In this document: piece by piece, positions 17,095 through 25,172 of the stretch | Layout of the letters: every line of letters begins with the position of its first letter | Position numbering within the stretch: the stretch's first letter is position 1 | Origin: Arachnia propionica | Lineage (GTDB): Bacteria; Actinomycetota; Actinomycetes; Propionibacteriales; Propionibacteriaceae | NCBI RefSeq assembly: GCF_003932785.1 | Contig: NZ_RQYT01000001.1 | Span: 124,001-188,000, forward strand | Reading direction: 5' to 3' | DNA: 64,000 nucleotides | Translations under genes and position numbers: made by a program | Notes under the pieces: generated by a model | The model's input: only the letters and a program-made list of their open reading frames with translations | What the model was told of the DNA's origin: nothing | Databases searched by the model: none

Positions 17095-17592
17095 TCACCC
17101 CAGATGCTGGGTGACGAACACCACGTCCAGCCATCGACCGAACTTGAACCCCACCTCCCGGAGCACACCGACCTCCTCGAAACCCATGCGGGCGTGGAAG
17201 GCGCGCGACGCGGCGTTCTCGGCGTCGAGCACCCCCACCATCGTGTGGACGCCGTGCCCCCGGGCGTGATCGAGCAACGCCCCCATGAGCATGCGCCCCG
17301 CCCCGGAGGCCCGATGCGGCGCGGCCACGTAGAGGGAGTGCTCGACGGTGTGCCGATACGCGTCCTTGTCGCGGAAGGGGCCGTAGTTGGCGTACCCGAC
17401 GATCTCCCCATCCTTGACGAGCACGAGCACGGGATGGTTCCTGCTGCGGAGCCGCTCGAACCACTCGGTCCGTTCCTCCACCGTCACGGGCTCCAGGTCA
17501 TACGAGGCCGTGGTGGCGACCCCGGCCTCGTTGTAGATCTCCACGATGCTGGGCAGGTCCTCCAGCCCGGCGGGTCGAATCGTCACAGCCAT
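17095..17592 (-). CDS. GNAT acetyltransferase of the phosphinothricin/methionine-sulfoximine type
   Basis: This 165-residue single GNAT domain opens MAVTIRPAGLEDLPSIVEIY, contains the acetyl-CoA motif HRASGAGRMLMGALLDHA, and ends in FKFGRWLDVVFVTQHLG. This pattern fits the PAT/MddA group, which N-acetylates phosphinothricin or methionine sulfoximine; real substrates may be other amino acids. I set the start at 17592 because TACGAT lies 7 nt upstream, the leaderless spacing seen at neighbouring genes. The ATG at 17601 is the alternative. The longer frame to 17862 runs through the divergent mutarotase gene and is rejected. Confidence 0.83.
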   Translation of the reverse strand: MAVTIRPAGLEDLPSIVEIYNEAGVATTASYDLEPVTVEERTEWFERLRSRNHPVLVLVKDGEIVGYANYGPFRDKDAYRHTVEHSLYVAAPHRASGAGRMLMGALLDHARGHGVHTMVGVLDAENAASRAFHARMGFEEVGVLREVGFKFGRWLDVVFVTQHLG

Positions 17593-17599
17593 GGCCACC

Positions 17600-17605
17600 A
17601 TCGTA
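17600..17605 (-). promoter_or_regulatory. -10-like hexamer of the GNAT gene, leaderless
   Basis: TACGAT on the minus strand with a 7-nt spacer. It is the weakest match of the set in base composition. Confidence 0.5.
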
Positions 17606-17611
17606 GGGGCG

Positions 17612-17617
17612 TAGGCT
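17612..17617 (+). promoter_or_regulatory. -10-like hexamer of the mutarotase gene, leaderless
   Basis: TAGGCT with a 6-nt spacer to the ATG at 17624. It lies 6 bp from the opposing hexamer at 17600-17605. Confidence 0.6.
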
Positions 17618-17623
17618 CCTCGC

Positions 17624-18460
17624 ATGGCCACTGACGACGACCTCCGCGCCGCGGGACTGCGCACCATCCACGGCGACACCGCCGAGGGCGCCGCTGTCGA
17701 CCTGGGCGCGACGGTGCTGTCCTGGCGCCCCCGCGACCACGACGAGGTGCTGTTCGTGAGCCGCGAGGCGCTCGTGGCGCCGGGGGACGAGATCCACGGC
17801 GGCATCCCCGTGTGTGCGCCGTGGTTCGGGCGGGGGCGCGACGGCGTCACCGTGCCCCACATCCACGGCCTGGTCCGGTGGGTGCCGTGGCGGCTCGCCC
17901 GGGCCGACCCCGATCGCCTGGCCTGGGAGCTCCGGCAACACGACGTCGCACACCTCCCCGGGGCCGACGCCTACCCGGACGACCTCACCTACCGGCTGGA
18001 GGCACGGTTCGGCACCACCCTGGAGCTCAGGCTCACTGTGACCTCGCCGACAACCGCGTTCGTCCTGGACGAGGGCCTCCACGTCTATCTCCGGGTGGCG
18101 GACGTGACCGCCTGCCGGGTCGAGGGGCTCGAGGGGGCCACCTTCCGCGACTTCGCGACGGGGGCCGCACCGGACGTCGAACACGAGCCGGTCCGGTTCG
18201 GGCATCCCGTCGATCGGGTGTACCGCCACAGTGGCCCCGCCACCCTCGTCGAGGGAGACCGACGGGTGACCGTCTCGCAGGAGGGCGGCTCAAATGTCGT
18301 GGTGTGGAATCCGGGACCGGGCGTCGACCTCCTCGGATTCGGTGAGGACGAGTGGCGTTCCATGGTCTGCGTCGAGGTGGGCAACGTCCAGCAGGACGCG
18401 GTGGTCGTCGAGGCTGGTCAGCAGCACACCCTGACCCTACGCATCACGGTTGATAGCTGA
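17624..18460 (+). CDS. D-hexose-6-phosphate mutarotase (YeaD-type aldose epimerase)
   Basis: A 278-residue galactose-mutarotase-like beta-sandwich. Family features are LGATVLSWRP near the N-terminus, GGIPVCAPWFG, the conserved HIHGLVRW with the catalytic histidine, and a late catalytic glutamate in MVCVEVGNV. It interconverts alpha and beta anomers of glucose-6-phosphate or related phosphates. Its 3' end overlaps the convergent SorC-type regulator by 17 nt, so it is not obviously part of that regulator's operon. Confidence 0.85.
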   Translation: MATDDDLRAAGLRTIHGDTAEGAAVDLGATVLSWRPRDHDEVLFVSREALVAPGDEIHGGIPVCAPWFGRGRDGVTVPHIHGLVRWVPWRLARADPDRLAWELRQHDVAHLPGADAYPDDLTYRLEARFGTTLELRLTVTSPTTAFVLDEGLHVYLRVADVTACRVEGLEGATFRDFATGAAPDVEHEPVRFGHPVDRVYRHSGPATLVEGDRRVTVSQEGGSNVVVWNPGPGVDLLGFGEDEWRSMVCVEVGNVQQDAVVVEAGQQHTLTLRITVDS

Positions 18461-19415
18461 GCAGGAGCCGGGCCGTGGCCTCGTCCGTGGCCAGCCCCGA
18501 GACCAGGCCGGTGCGGAGGACGGCGTGGAGGGCGGCCACCTTCTCCACCCCCCATGCGACGACGAGGGCAAGCCCCACATCGGCGAGACGTTCGGGTTCC
18601 ATCGCGATGAGGCGGTCACACATCGGGTCCCTGACGTGTTCCCCGGAGGCGTTGAAGTAGTGACCCGCGATGTGCGCGACCGCCCCGCGTCGATGGACCT
18701 CCGCCGCCAGCCGGGGCGTCATCCACGGCTCCAGGATGGCACCGGGGTGGCCGCGGGGCCCGACCACTCCCACACCGGTGAGCGCGATGTCGGAGCGGGC
18801 CGCCAGCTCCAGGGTCGTCAACACGAGTTCCTCCTGCCGCATCGCCTGGGCCATCGCCGCCGAGCCCAGCACGAGCGGCACGGGCATCGGCCGGTAGGTG
18901 CCGCCGAGACGGCGGGCCATCCGTCGGCACAGTTCCGGGGAGTCCACCAGGTCGGCCCCCTCCCGGGCCAGCGACCCCACCATCTGGACGACGCTGCTGT
19001 ACTGCCAGTGCCGCTTGGGCATGGCCTGCACCACTGAGGCGACCGACCTCCCGTTCGAGAGCGCCAGCACGGTGCGGTCGTGCCCGACCTCCGAGATGAG
19101 CGATGCAGCCACCGCGCCCACCGCCTCGCCGGGGCTCCGGTTCTCTGCGGCCGCGACGACGACCGTACCGAGCCCGAACCGCTTGGCGAGCTTCTGCTCC
19201 CAGGCGAACGCCTGCTCCATGGGGTGCTCGATGGTGATCCGCACCATGCCCCGTCGTCGGGCCTCCGTGAGCATCCGGGAGATGGTCGGCCTGGACCAGC
19301 CGAGCCGGTTCGCAATCTCCGCCTGGGACAGTCCCTCCAAGTGGTAGAGACGCGCCACCTCGAGGAGGCGCTGGGCCTGTTCACGACTGGTGGGGCGAGT
19401 CCCGAGGGCGCACAT
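18444..19415 (-). CDS. SorC/DeoR-type sugar-binding transcriptional regulator
   Basis: A 323-residue regulator with an N-terminal helix-turn-helix (LSQAEIANRLGWSRPTISRM) and a C-terminal SIS-like effector domain (about residues 60-323) containing NGRSVASVVQAMP. SorC-family proteins bind phosphorylated sugars. The divergent position beside the six-gene sugar-acid operon makes it the likely controller of that operon. I prefer the ATG at 19415 with GGGAAAG upstream. A GTG at 19439 in the same frame would add eight residues. It overlaps the mutarotase 3' end. Confidence 0.87.
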   Translation of the reverse strand: MCALGTRPTSREQAQRLLEVARLYHLEGLSQAEIANRLGWSRPTISRMLTEARRRGMVRITIEHPMEQAFAWEQKLAKRFGLGTVVVAAAENRSPGEAVGAVAASLISEVGHDRTVLALSNGRSVASVVQAMPKRHWQYSSVVQMVGSLAREGADLVDSPELCRRMARRLGGTYRPMPVPLVLGSAAMAQAMRQEELVLTTLELAARSDIALTGVGVVGPRGHPGAILEPWMTPRLAAEVHRRGAVAHIAGHYFNASGEHVRDPMCDRLIAMEPERLADVGLALVVAWGVEKVAALHAVLRTGLVSGLATDEATARLLLSYQP

Positions 19416-19533
19416 CTGTGCTTCTTTCCCGTTCTCCACGACGTCCGGAGTAACGATGGTTGCTTGTCAAAAGGTAATACTACGTGAGCCCACCAACCAG
19501 GGTGCACAGATGTTCAGAGGCGACCTTGGAACC

Positions 19534-19571
19534 CCCCTCCGGTTCACCCACCATGTGGATCACCGGAGGGG
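19534..19571 (+). promoter_or_regulatory. Strong hairpin in the leader of the sugar-acid operon
   Basis: Perfect 10-bp arms CCCCTCCGGT (19534-19543) and ACCGGAGGGG (19562-19571) enclose 18 nt, with an inner CCAC/GTGG pair. The hairpin ends 36 nt before the operon start. A possible -10 TAATAC lies at 19475-19480, so the hairpin would be transcribed. There is no following T run. It could be an attenuator, an mRNA stabiliser, or a DNA palindrome bound by the SorC-type regulator. Confidence 0.55.
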
Positions 19572-19607
19572 CCAACGGAGGCCCCCGGACACCGAGGAGG
19601 CACCATC

Positions 19608-20591
19608 ATGAGAGTCCGCACGATCCTGGGCGATGTCGCTCCCGAGACACTCGGCGTCGTCAACGCTCACGACCACCTCATCCGCGTGGGAGCCGGAGAG
19701 GTCTACATCGACCCGGACCATCAACTCGATGACGTGGACAAGGCCGTTGAGGAGGCCACTCACTTCGTCACGGCGTCGAAGAACTGGGCCGCCGCCGGCA
19801 CCGTCATCGACATGTGCCCGGCGAACTGCGGCCGTGATCTCGTCAAGCTCGCCGAGGTCAACCGCCGCGTGCCCGACCTGCACGTGGTGGCGGCCACAGG
19901 CTTCCACCGGGAACACGTGTACCTGGAGACCCAGTCCCACTGGGTGTCCCGCTACACCGTCGACCAGATCGCCGATCTGCTCATCGCGGACATCACCGAG
20001 GGGATCGACGCCAACGACTACTCCGGCCCCATCGTCAACCGCACGGAGTACAGGGCCGGTGTCATCAAGGTCGCGACCGCCTACGGCAAGATCACGAAGT
20101 TCGAACGCAAGTGCATGGAGGCGGCGGCCGCGGCATCGCTCGCGACGGGCGCCCCCATCAACACCCACACCACGTACGGCACCTGCGGGCTCGAACAGGC
20201 CCAGGAACTCATCAAGCTCGGGGTGGCGCCCGAGAAGATCGCGATCGGTCACATCCAGCGCAACGCCGACGTCTACTACCTCAGCCAGATCCTGGACACC
20301 GGCGCCTACCTGGAGATCGACGGCACCTACCGGATCAAGTACCAGCCCGACTCGAACCGCATCATGGAGCTGCGCGAACTCGGCGCGAAGGGCTACGGCC
20401 AGCGCATCCTGCTCGGCACGGACTCCGGGAAGCGCTCCTACCAGAAGGCCTACGGCGCGGTGACGGGGGTCGACTACAACCCCGCCGTCGACGGTCCGCG
20501 GATGATCGCCGAGGGCTTCGACCGGGCCTACGTCGAGGACCTGCTCATGTACAACGGGCAGCGGTTCTTCGCCTTCGTCGAGGACGACTGA
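19608..20591 (+). CDS. Phosphotriesterase-family (cog1735) amidohydrolase, probable sugar-lactone phosphate lactonase
   Basis: A 327-residue TIM-barrel amidohydrolase. All binuclear metal ligands of the family are present: His21 and His23 (NAHDHL), carboxylated Lys154 (GVIKVATAYG), His187 (NTHTTYG), His215 (IGHIQRN) and Asp272 (LLGTDSG). Members of cog1735 from mycoplasmas are known to hydrolyse pentonolactone phosphates, so a lactone-phosphate hydrolase is the best guess. Here it would take the place of the unrelated UlaG lactonase of ascorbate pathways. A GAGGAGG ribosome binding site precedes the ATG. The stop overlaps the next start (TGATG). Confidence 0.82.
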   Translation: MRVRTILGDVAPETLGVVNAHDHLIRVGAGEVYIDPDHQLDDVDKAVEEATHFVTASKNWAAAGTVIDMCPANCGRDLVKLAEVNRRVPDLHVVAATGFHREHVYLETQSHWVSRYTVDQIADLLIADITEGIDANDYSGPIVNRTEYRAGVIKVATAYGKITKFERKCMEAAAAASLATGAPINTHTTYGTCGLEQAQELIKLGVAPEKIAIGHIQRNADVYYLSQILDTGAYLEIDGTYRIKYQPDSNRIMELRELGAKGYGQRILLGTDSGKRSYQKAYGAVTGVDYNPAVDGPRMIAEGFDRAYVEDLLMYNGQRFFAFVEDD

Positions 20592-21241
20592 TGCGTCCCC
20601 GGTTGCAGGTCGCGGTGGACAACCCGGACCTGGTGCACGCCCTGTCGGCCCTGAACCGCGCCGAGCCCGCGGTCGACATCATCGAGTGCGGCACGATCCT
20701 CATCATCTCCGAGGGACTGCGCGCGGTGAGGACGATCCGCTCGCTCTACCCCGACCGGACGATCCTGGCGGATGTCCGCATCGCGGAGGCCGGGTCCCTC
20801 ATCTCCCGCCACTGCTTCGAGGCGGGGGCCGACTGGGTCTCGTGCGTCGCGGGCGCCTCGCTGACCACCATCGACCAGGTGGTGCAGGTGGCGGCCGAGT
20901 TCGGCGGCGAGGTGCAGGTCGAACTCGGGGAGGACTACGACCCGACCCAGGCCCGGGCGTGGCGTGACCTCGGGGTCCAGCACGTCATCGTCAAGCGCTC
21001 CCGCGACCGCGAGGCGGCCGGGGAGCTGAGCTGGGGGCCGTCGGACCTGGCGCGGGTCGGTGAACTGGCGGAGCTGGGGTTCACGGTCACGATCACGGGC
21101 GGGATCGGCGTCGGCGAACTCGACACCTTCGCCGGCTACCCCGTCGGCGTGGTGATCGTCGGCCGCAACATCATGGGGGCCGACGATCCGCTGGCCGCCG
21201 CCCGCGCCTTCAAGGAGGCCATCGCCGAGGTGTGGCCATGA
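20591..21241 (+). CDS. KGPDC-fold protein (3-keto-L-gulonate-6-phosphate decarboxylase homologue) with altered active site
   Basis: A 216-residue single beta/alpha barrel clearly homologous to UlaD/SgbH. Metal and core residues are kept: Asp10, Glu32, Asp61, Glu111 and Arg138. Three catalytic positions differ from E. coli UlaD. The hallmark DxKxxD motif reads DVRIAE, so Lys64 has become Arg63 and Asp67 has become Glu66. UlaD His136 is Lys135 (VKRSRD). The reaction may therefore not be the canonical decarboxylation. It is coupled on both sides (TGATG upstream, ATGA downstream), which argues for a real role in the pathway. Confidence 0.8.
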   Translation: MRPRLQVAVDNPDLVHALSALNRAEPAVDIIECGTILIISEGLRAVRTIRSLYPDRTILADVRIAEAGSLISRHCFEAGADWVSCVAGASLTTIDQVVQVAAEFGGEVQVELGEDYDPTQARAWRDLGVQHVIVKRSRDREAAGELSWGPSDLARVGELAELGFTVTITGGIGVGELDTFAGYPVGVVIVGRNIMGADDPLAAARAFKEAIAEVWP

Positions 21242-22095
21242 GTGACATCCAGCTCGGCATCTACGAGAAGGCCCTCATCGGGATCGAGGACTGGACGCGG
21301 TTCTTCGCCCAGGTCCCCGAGGCGGGGTTCAGCTTCGTCGACCTGTCGATCGATGAGTCACCGGAACGGGCAGCTCGGCTGGACTGGGACCGGGACATCC
21401 GACGCCGGGTCCGGCGGGCCGCCGAGGACACCGGAACCCGGATCGGGGGGCTGTGCCTCAGCCTCCACCGGAGGGTGATGCCGGGATCCAGGGATCCGGA
21501 GATCCGACGCCAGGCAGCCGAGGTGTACCGCAAGGGCATCCGCCTGGCCGCCGACCTCGGGGTCAGCGTCCTCCAGGTCGCCGGGTACTACGCCCACTAC
21601 GAGGAACCCGACGAGGGGGCGCGGCAGCGCTGGATCGACTCCCTCATGGCGGCGCTGCCCCAGGCGGCCCACGAGGGGGTCATCCTCGCCGTCGAGAACG
21701 TCGACGGCACCGACATCACCTCGGTGCCCGACGTGATGGACATCGTCGACCTGGCGCGATCCCCATGGCTCCAGTGCTACCCCGACGTCGGCAACATCGC
21801 CGGTCACGGAGGAAGCTCGGGGCCCGAACTGGCGGCCTGCGAGGGTCATCTGGTGGCGCTCCACGTCAAGGACGTGCTGCCGGGTCAACCCCGTCGGGTG
21901 CCGTTCGGCACCGGCATCGCGGACTTCGACCAGGCCTTCGCGGAACTCCACCGCCAGGAGTGGTCCGGTCGCGTGATGTTGGAGATGTGGCACGACGATG
22001 CCCCGGATTCCCTGGACCGGTGCCGCGAGGCACGGCGATTCATCGAGGAGAAGGCGTCCAACGCAGGACTGAGGATCATCAAGGAGGAGCCATGA
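21238..22095 (+). CDS. UlaE/SgbU-type L-xylulose-5-phosphate 3-epimerase
   Basis: A 285-residue AP-endonuclease-like TIM barrel. The metal ligands expected for this epimerase family appear in order in AVENVDGTD (Glu), YPDVGN (Asp), ALHVKD (His) and VMLEMW (Glu). In the L-ascorbate and L-lyxose routes it converts L-xylulose-5-phosphate to L-ribulose-5-phosphate. The start at 21238 overlaps the preceding stop (ATGA). A GTG at 21232 is in frame but less likely. Substrate identity depends on what the altered KGPDC-fold protein makes. Confidence 0.82.
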   Translation: MSDIQLGIYEKALIGIEDWTRFFAQVPEAGFSFVDLSIDESPERAARLDWDRDIRRRVRRAAEDTGTRIGGLCLSLHRRVMPGSRDPEIRRQAAEVYRKGIRLAADLGVSVLQVAGYYAHYEEPDEGARQRWIDSLMAALPQAAHEGVILAVENVDGTDITSVPDVMDIVDLARSPWLQCYPDVGNIAGHGGSSGPELAACEGHLVALHVKDVLPGQPRRVPFGTGIADFDQAFAELHRQEWSGRVMLEMWHDDAPDSLDRCREARRFIEEKASNAGLRIIKEEP

Positions 22096-22763
22096 TGTTG
22101 CAGGAACTCCGCGAGCAGGTCTGGAAGGGCAACCTGGCCCTCCCCGAGAACGGCCTGGTCGCCTGGACCGGCGGGAACCTGTCCGCCATCACCGAGGACC
22201 GGGACCTCATCGTCATCAAGCCCTCGGGCATGCTCTACCCGGAGATGCGCCCCGAGGACATGGTCGTCGTCGACATGACGGGACGGATCGTCGAGGGGGA
22301 CCACGGCCCCTCGTCGGACACCGCGTCACACCTTGCGATCTACGCCGGGCGCGAGGACGTCGGCTCCGTGGTGCACACCCACTCCCGCTACGCGACCGCG
22401 TTCGCGGCCGTGGGGAAACCCATTCCCTGTGTCCTCACGGCCATCGCCGACGAGTTCGGGGGCCCTGTCCCCTGCGGCGGCTACGCCCCCATCGGGTCGG
22501 ATGCCATCGGCAGAACCCTGTTGGCGGCCATCGGGGACTCCCCTGCCGTACTCATGAGGCAACACGGGGTCTTCACCATCGGACCAACCATCACCAAGGC
22601 ACTGCAGGCCGCCGTCATGGTGGAGGATGTGGCCCGAACCGTTTTCGCTGCGATGCAGATCGGCCGGGTCGAAGAACTCCCGGCCGAGGAGATCAAGGCG
22701 AACCATGAGCGGTACACCCATCGATACGGAACCATCCATGCTTCCACCGGAGTGAGCAGGTGA
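22092..22763 (+). CDS. L-ribulose-5-phosphate 4-epimerase (AraD/UlaF/SgbE class II aldolase family)
   Basis: A 223-residue class II aldolase-fold enzyme making D-xylulose-5-phosphate. Substrate-phosphate motifs are WTGGNLSA and PSSDTASH. Zinc histidines lie in VHTHSR and the later QHGVF. The sequence is close to UlaF/SgbE but has a shortened central loop. Two adjacent in-frame ATGs (22092 and 22095) fall in the ATGA overlap with the upstream gene, behind AAGGAGGAG. The product would enter the pentose phosphate pathway, where the window also encodes transketolase. Confidence 0.85.
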   Translation: MMLQELREQVWKGNLALPENGLVAWTGGNLSAITEDRDLIVIKPSGMLYPEMRPEDMVVVDMTGRIVEGDHGPSSDTASHLAIYAGREDVGSVVHTHSRYATAFAAVGKPIPCVLTAIADEFGGPVPCGGYAPIGSDAIGRTLLAAIGDSPAVLMRQHGVFTIGPTITKALQAAVMVEDVARTVFAAMQIGRVEELPAEEIKANHERYTHRYGTIHASTGVSR

Positions 22764-23713
22764 CAACAATGTTTGATTTGACCACCATCGGCGAGGGCCA
22801 GATCCGTCTGACGGTCCCTCAGGGCGAACGACTGTCCAACACGAGACAGCTCCGGATGACCGCCGCCTGTTCCGAGGCGAACGTCTCCGGGCTGCTCTCC
22901 CAACTCGGGCGCCGGACTTCCTGGTGCTCGGTCATGCCCGAATCCGACCTGGCGGAACGCTGCCTGTGCGAGTTCCGGGCCGTCGGCGTCGACATGAGCA
23001 ACATGATCCGGGTGCCGGAGGGTCGCGTGGCCCTCTACTTCATGGAACCCGGCGAGCCGCCCATGCCATCCCGGGTCACCTACGACCGCCTCAACACGGC
23101 GTTCCGGGACATCAGCGTCGACGACGTCAACTGGGAGTCGATGCTCAACACGCGGCTGGCCTTCGTCACGGGCATCACCACCGCCCTGACCGAGAACACC
23201 GCCCGGGTCATCACCCATTTCGTCGACGCCGCACACGAACGCGGCATCGAGGTGGCCCTCGACGTCAACTACCGCAGCCTGCTGTGGGACCCCGACCAGG
23301 CGGATCGAATCCTGAGTCGGATCGCCTCGAAGTGCCGAATCATCTTCTGCTCCCGCAAGGACGCCGGGGTCCTGTGGGGGCTGGACGGAGCCCGGGCCGA
23401 GGTGTCCCGGCAGCTGAGGGAACGGTTCGGCGCCGAGCACGTCGTCTCCACGGACGGACACAACGGGGTCTACTACGCGGGTCCGAACGGCATCGAGGAC
23501 CGCCCCGTCGAACTCGTCCCGGTCATCGACCGGCCGGGGGCGGGCGACTCCTTCGTCGCCGCGACGCTCCACGGCCACCTCGGCGGCGACATCGTCAAGG
23601 GCATCGACTACGGGCTGCGTGTCTCCAAGTACGCCCTGACCCACCACGGCGATCTCACGCTCATCACGCCCTCGGAGCTCGCCATCCCCACGACCACCGA
23701 CATCATTCGTTGA
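22760..23713 (+). CDS. PfkB-family carbohydrate kinase
   Basis: A 317-residue ribokinase-fold sugar kinase with the PfkB signature 2 motif DRPGAGDSFVAATLHG (catalytic Asp in GAGDSF) at about residues 254-269 and a KDG-kinase-like body. In a cluster lacking any PTS gene it probably phosphorylates the imported sugar acid or lactone, giving the phosphate group needed by the other enzymes. It starts at GTG 22760, overlapping the previous stop (GTGA). An ATG at 22769 is possible. It is unusual for ascorbate-type clusters, which normally rely on PTS phosphorylation. Confidence 0.83.
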   Translation: MTTMFDLTTIGEGQIRLTVPQGERLSNTRQLRMTAACSEANVSGLLSQLGRRTSWCSVMPESDLAERCLCEFRAVGVDMSNMIRVPEGRVALYFMEPGEPPMPSRVTYDRLNTAFRDISVDDVNWESMLNTRLAFVTGITTALTENTARVITHFVDAAHERGIEVALDVNYRSLLWDPDQADRILSRIASKCRIIFCSRKDAGVLWGLDGARAEVSRQLRERFGAEHVVSTDGHNGVYYAGPNGIEDRPVELVPVIDRPGAGDSFVAATLHGHLGGDIVKGIDYGLRVSKYALTHHGDLTLITPSELAIPTTTDIIR

Positions 23714-23723
23714 GCGAGCCATC

Positions 23724-25076
23724 ATGACCACAACACCTTCCGCCCGCCCGACGGCGAGCGAACTCATCGATTCCCGCCCACTCACGGGCAATCAGAAGAA
23801 CCTCATCGCCCTGGTCATCGTCGCGAACATCGCTGAGTTCTTCGACATGTTCCTCATCGGCTTCGTCGTGTCGTTGCTGACGAAACCCTGGAACCTCACC
23901 GGGTTCGAGGCCGCCTGGATCCTCGGGGCATCCGGCGCGGGCACCGTGCTCGGCGCCATCCTGTGGGGCGCGCTCGCGGACCGGATCGGGCGCCGACGTT
24001 CCTTCTTCTGGTGCGTCGTCCTGTTCACCGTCTTCACGGCCCTCACCCTCCTCACCCCCGAGCGGGGCTGGATCATGCTGGCGGTCCTCAGGGTCATCGT
24101 CGGTGCCGGCGTCGGCGGCCTCAACATCACCTCCATCCCCTACGTCCAGGAGTTCGTCCCGGCGAAGCGCCGTGGCCTGTTGGCCGGCCTGGCGTCGGTG
24201 TTCATCCCGATCGGGCTGCTGCTCGGCGCCCAGGCCCAGCTGTGGTTGGGCGAACCGATCGGTTGGCGTGGCCTCATCGCGCTGGGTGCCCTGCCCATCT
24301 TCCTGCTGCTGTGGCTGCGCATGGTTCCCGAGTCACCACGCTTCCTGCAGTCCCGGGGGCGGGATGACGAGGCCCGGGCCGCCTACGCCTGGGCGCTGGA
24401 GATGCCCGTCGACGAGGTCGGTGACCTGCCCGACGTGGAGGAGACGAAGAAGTCCTCGCTCGGGGTCATCTTCTCCCGTTACCCGAAGGAACTCATCATC
24501 ATCACGGTGGGATCGTTCAGCTTCATCCTGGGCTCCTTCACCGTCCAGTCGTGGGGGCAGACCCTCCTCAAGGACGGCTTCGGGTTCTCCGCCGCGATGG
24601 TGGGCGGCCTGTTCACCATCGTCTCGCTGGCCGATGTGGCGGGTCGGCTGGGGTCCGCCTGGCTGGCCGACCGGATCGGGCGACGCATGGTGATGCTCCT
24701 GTTCGGGCTCCTGGGAGCCGTGGGCTGCGTCATCGCGGCGACGACGGACAACGCCTGGGTGTTCTTCATCGGCATCGTCGTCACGATGACCTTCGGCGAC
24801 GGCGCCTTCGGCATCCTCAACGCTTTCGGCGCGGAGCAGTTCCCGAACGAGGCCCGCTCCACCGGCCTCGGCCTCGGCTACGGGATCGGCGCCACGGCGA
24901 AGATCATCGGCCCCTTCCTCATGGGTTGGCTCATCGGCGGGGACGCCATCAAGCAGAACGTGACCCGCGATGCGGTCCCGCCCGCGTTCCTGCTCTTCGC
25001 AGCCCTCCTGGTGGTCGGCGGCATCACCTACCTCTTCGCCAAGGAGACGCGCAACGTCTCGCTGGAGAAGATCTGA
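23724..25076 (+). CDS. MFS transporter, sugar or organic acid uptake
   Basis: A 450-residue permease with 12 predicted transmembrane segments. The duplicated motif A appears as GALADRIGRRRSFF and AWLADRIGRRMVML, and PESPRFLQSRGR follows TM6, a pattern of the sugar porter and aromatic/organic acid symporters. As the last gene of the coupled operon and the only transporter in it, it is the presumed importer of the unphosphorylated substrate. A strong terminator follows 10 nt later. Confidence 0.85.
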   Translation: MTTTPSARPTASELIDSRPLTGNQKNLIALVIVANIAEFFDMFLIGFVVSLLTKPWNLTGFEAAWILGASGAGTVLGAILWGALADRIGRRRSFFWCVVLFTVFTALTLLTPERGWIMLAVLRVIVGAGVGGLNITSIPYVQEFVPAKRRGLLAGLASVFIPIGLLLGAQAQLWLGEPIGWRGLIALGALPIFLLLWLRMVPESPRFLQSRGRDDEARAAYAWALEMPVDEVGDLPDVEETKKSSLGVIFSRYPKELIIITVGSFSFILGSFTVQSWGQTLLKDGFGFSAAMVGGLFTIVSLADVAGRLGSAWLADRIGRRMVMLLFGLLGAVGCVIAATTDNAWVFFIGIVVTMTFGDGAFGILNAFGAEQFPNEARSTGLGLGYGIGATAKIIGPFLMGWLIGGDAIKQNVTRDAVPPAFLLFAALLVVGGITYLFAKETRNVSLEKI

Positions 25077-25085
25077 CGCGTCGAC

Positions 25086-25125
25086 GGGTGGTGGGGCCTC
25101 GACCGGGATCGGGGCCCCACCACCC
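25086..25125 (+). terminator. Rho-independent-like terminator of the sugar-acid operon
   Basis: Perfect 13-bp arms (GGGTGGTGGGGCC at 25086-25098, complement at 25113-25125) with a 14-nt loop, placed directly after the MFS stop. No T run follows. Confidence 0.8.
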
Positions 25126-25172
25126 CGCGCGTCGCGAAGAAACCGGCCGGAGGTGGAAGAATCGGGAACGCC

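Noticed and set aside
17593-17862. N-terminal extension of the GNAT acetyltransferase
   Set aside because: It lies over the divergent mutarotase gene and its leaderless promoter, and its sequence has no family match.
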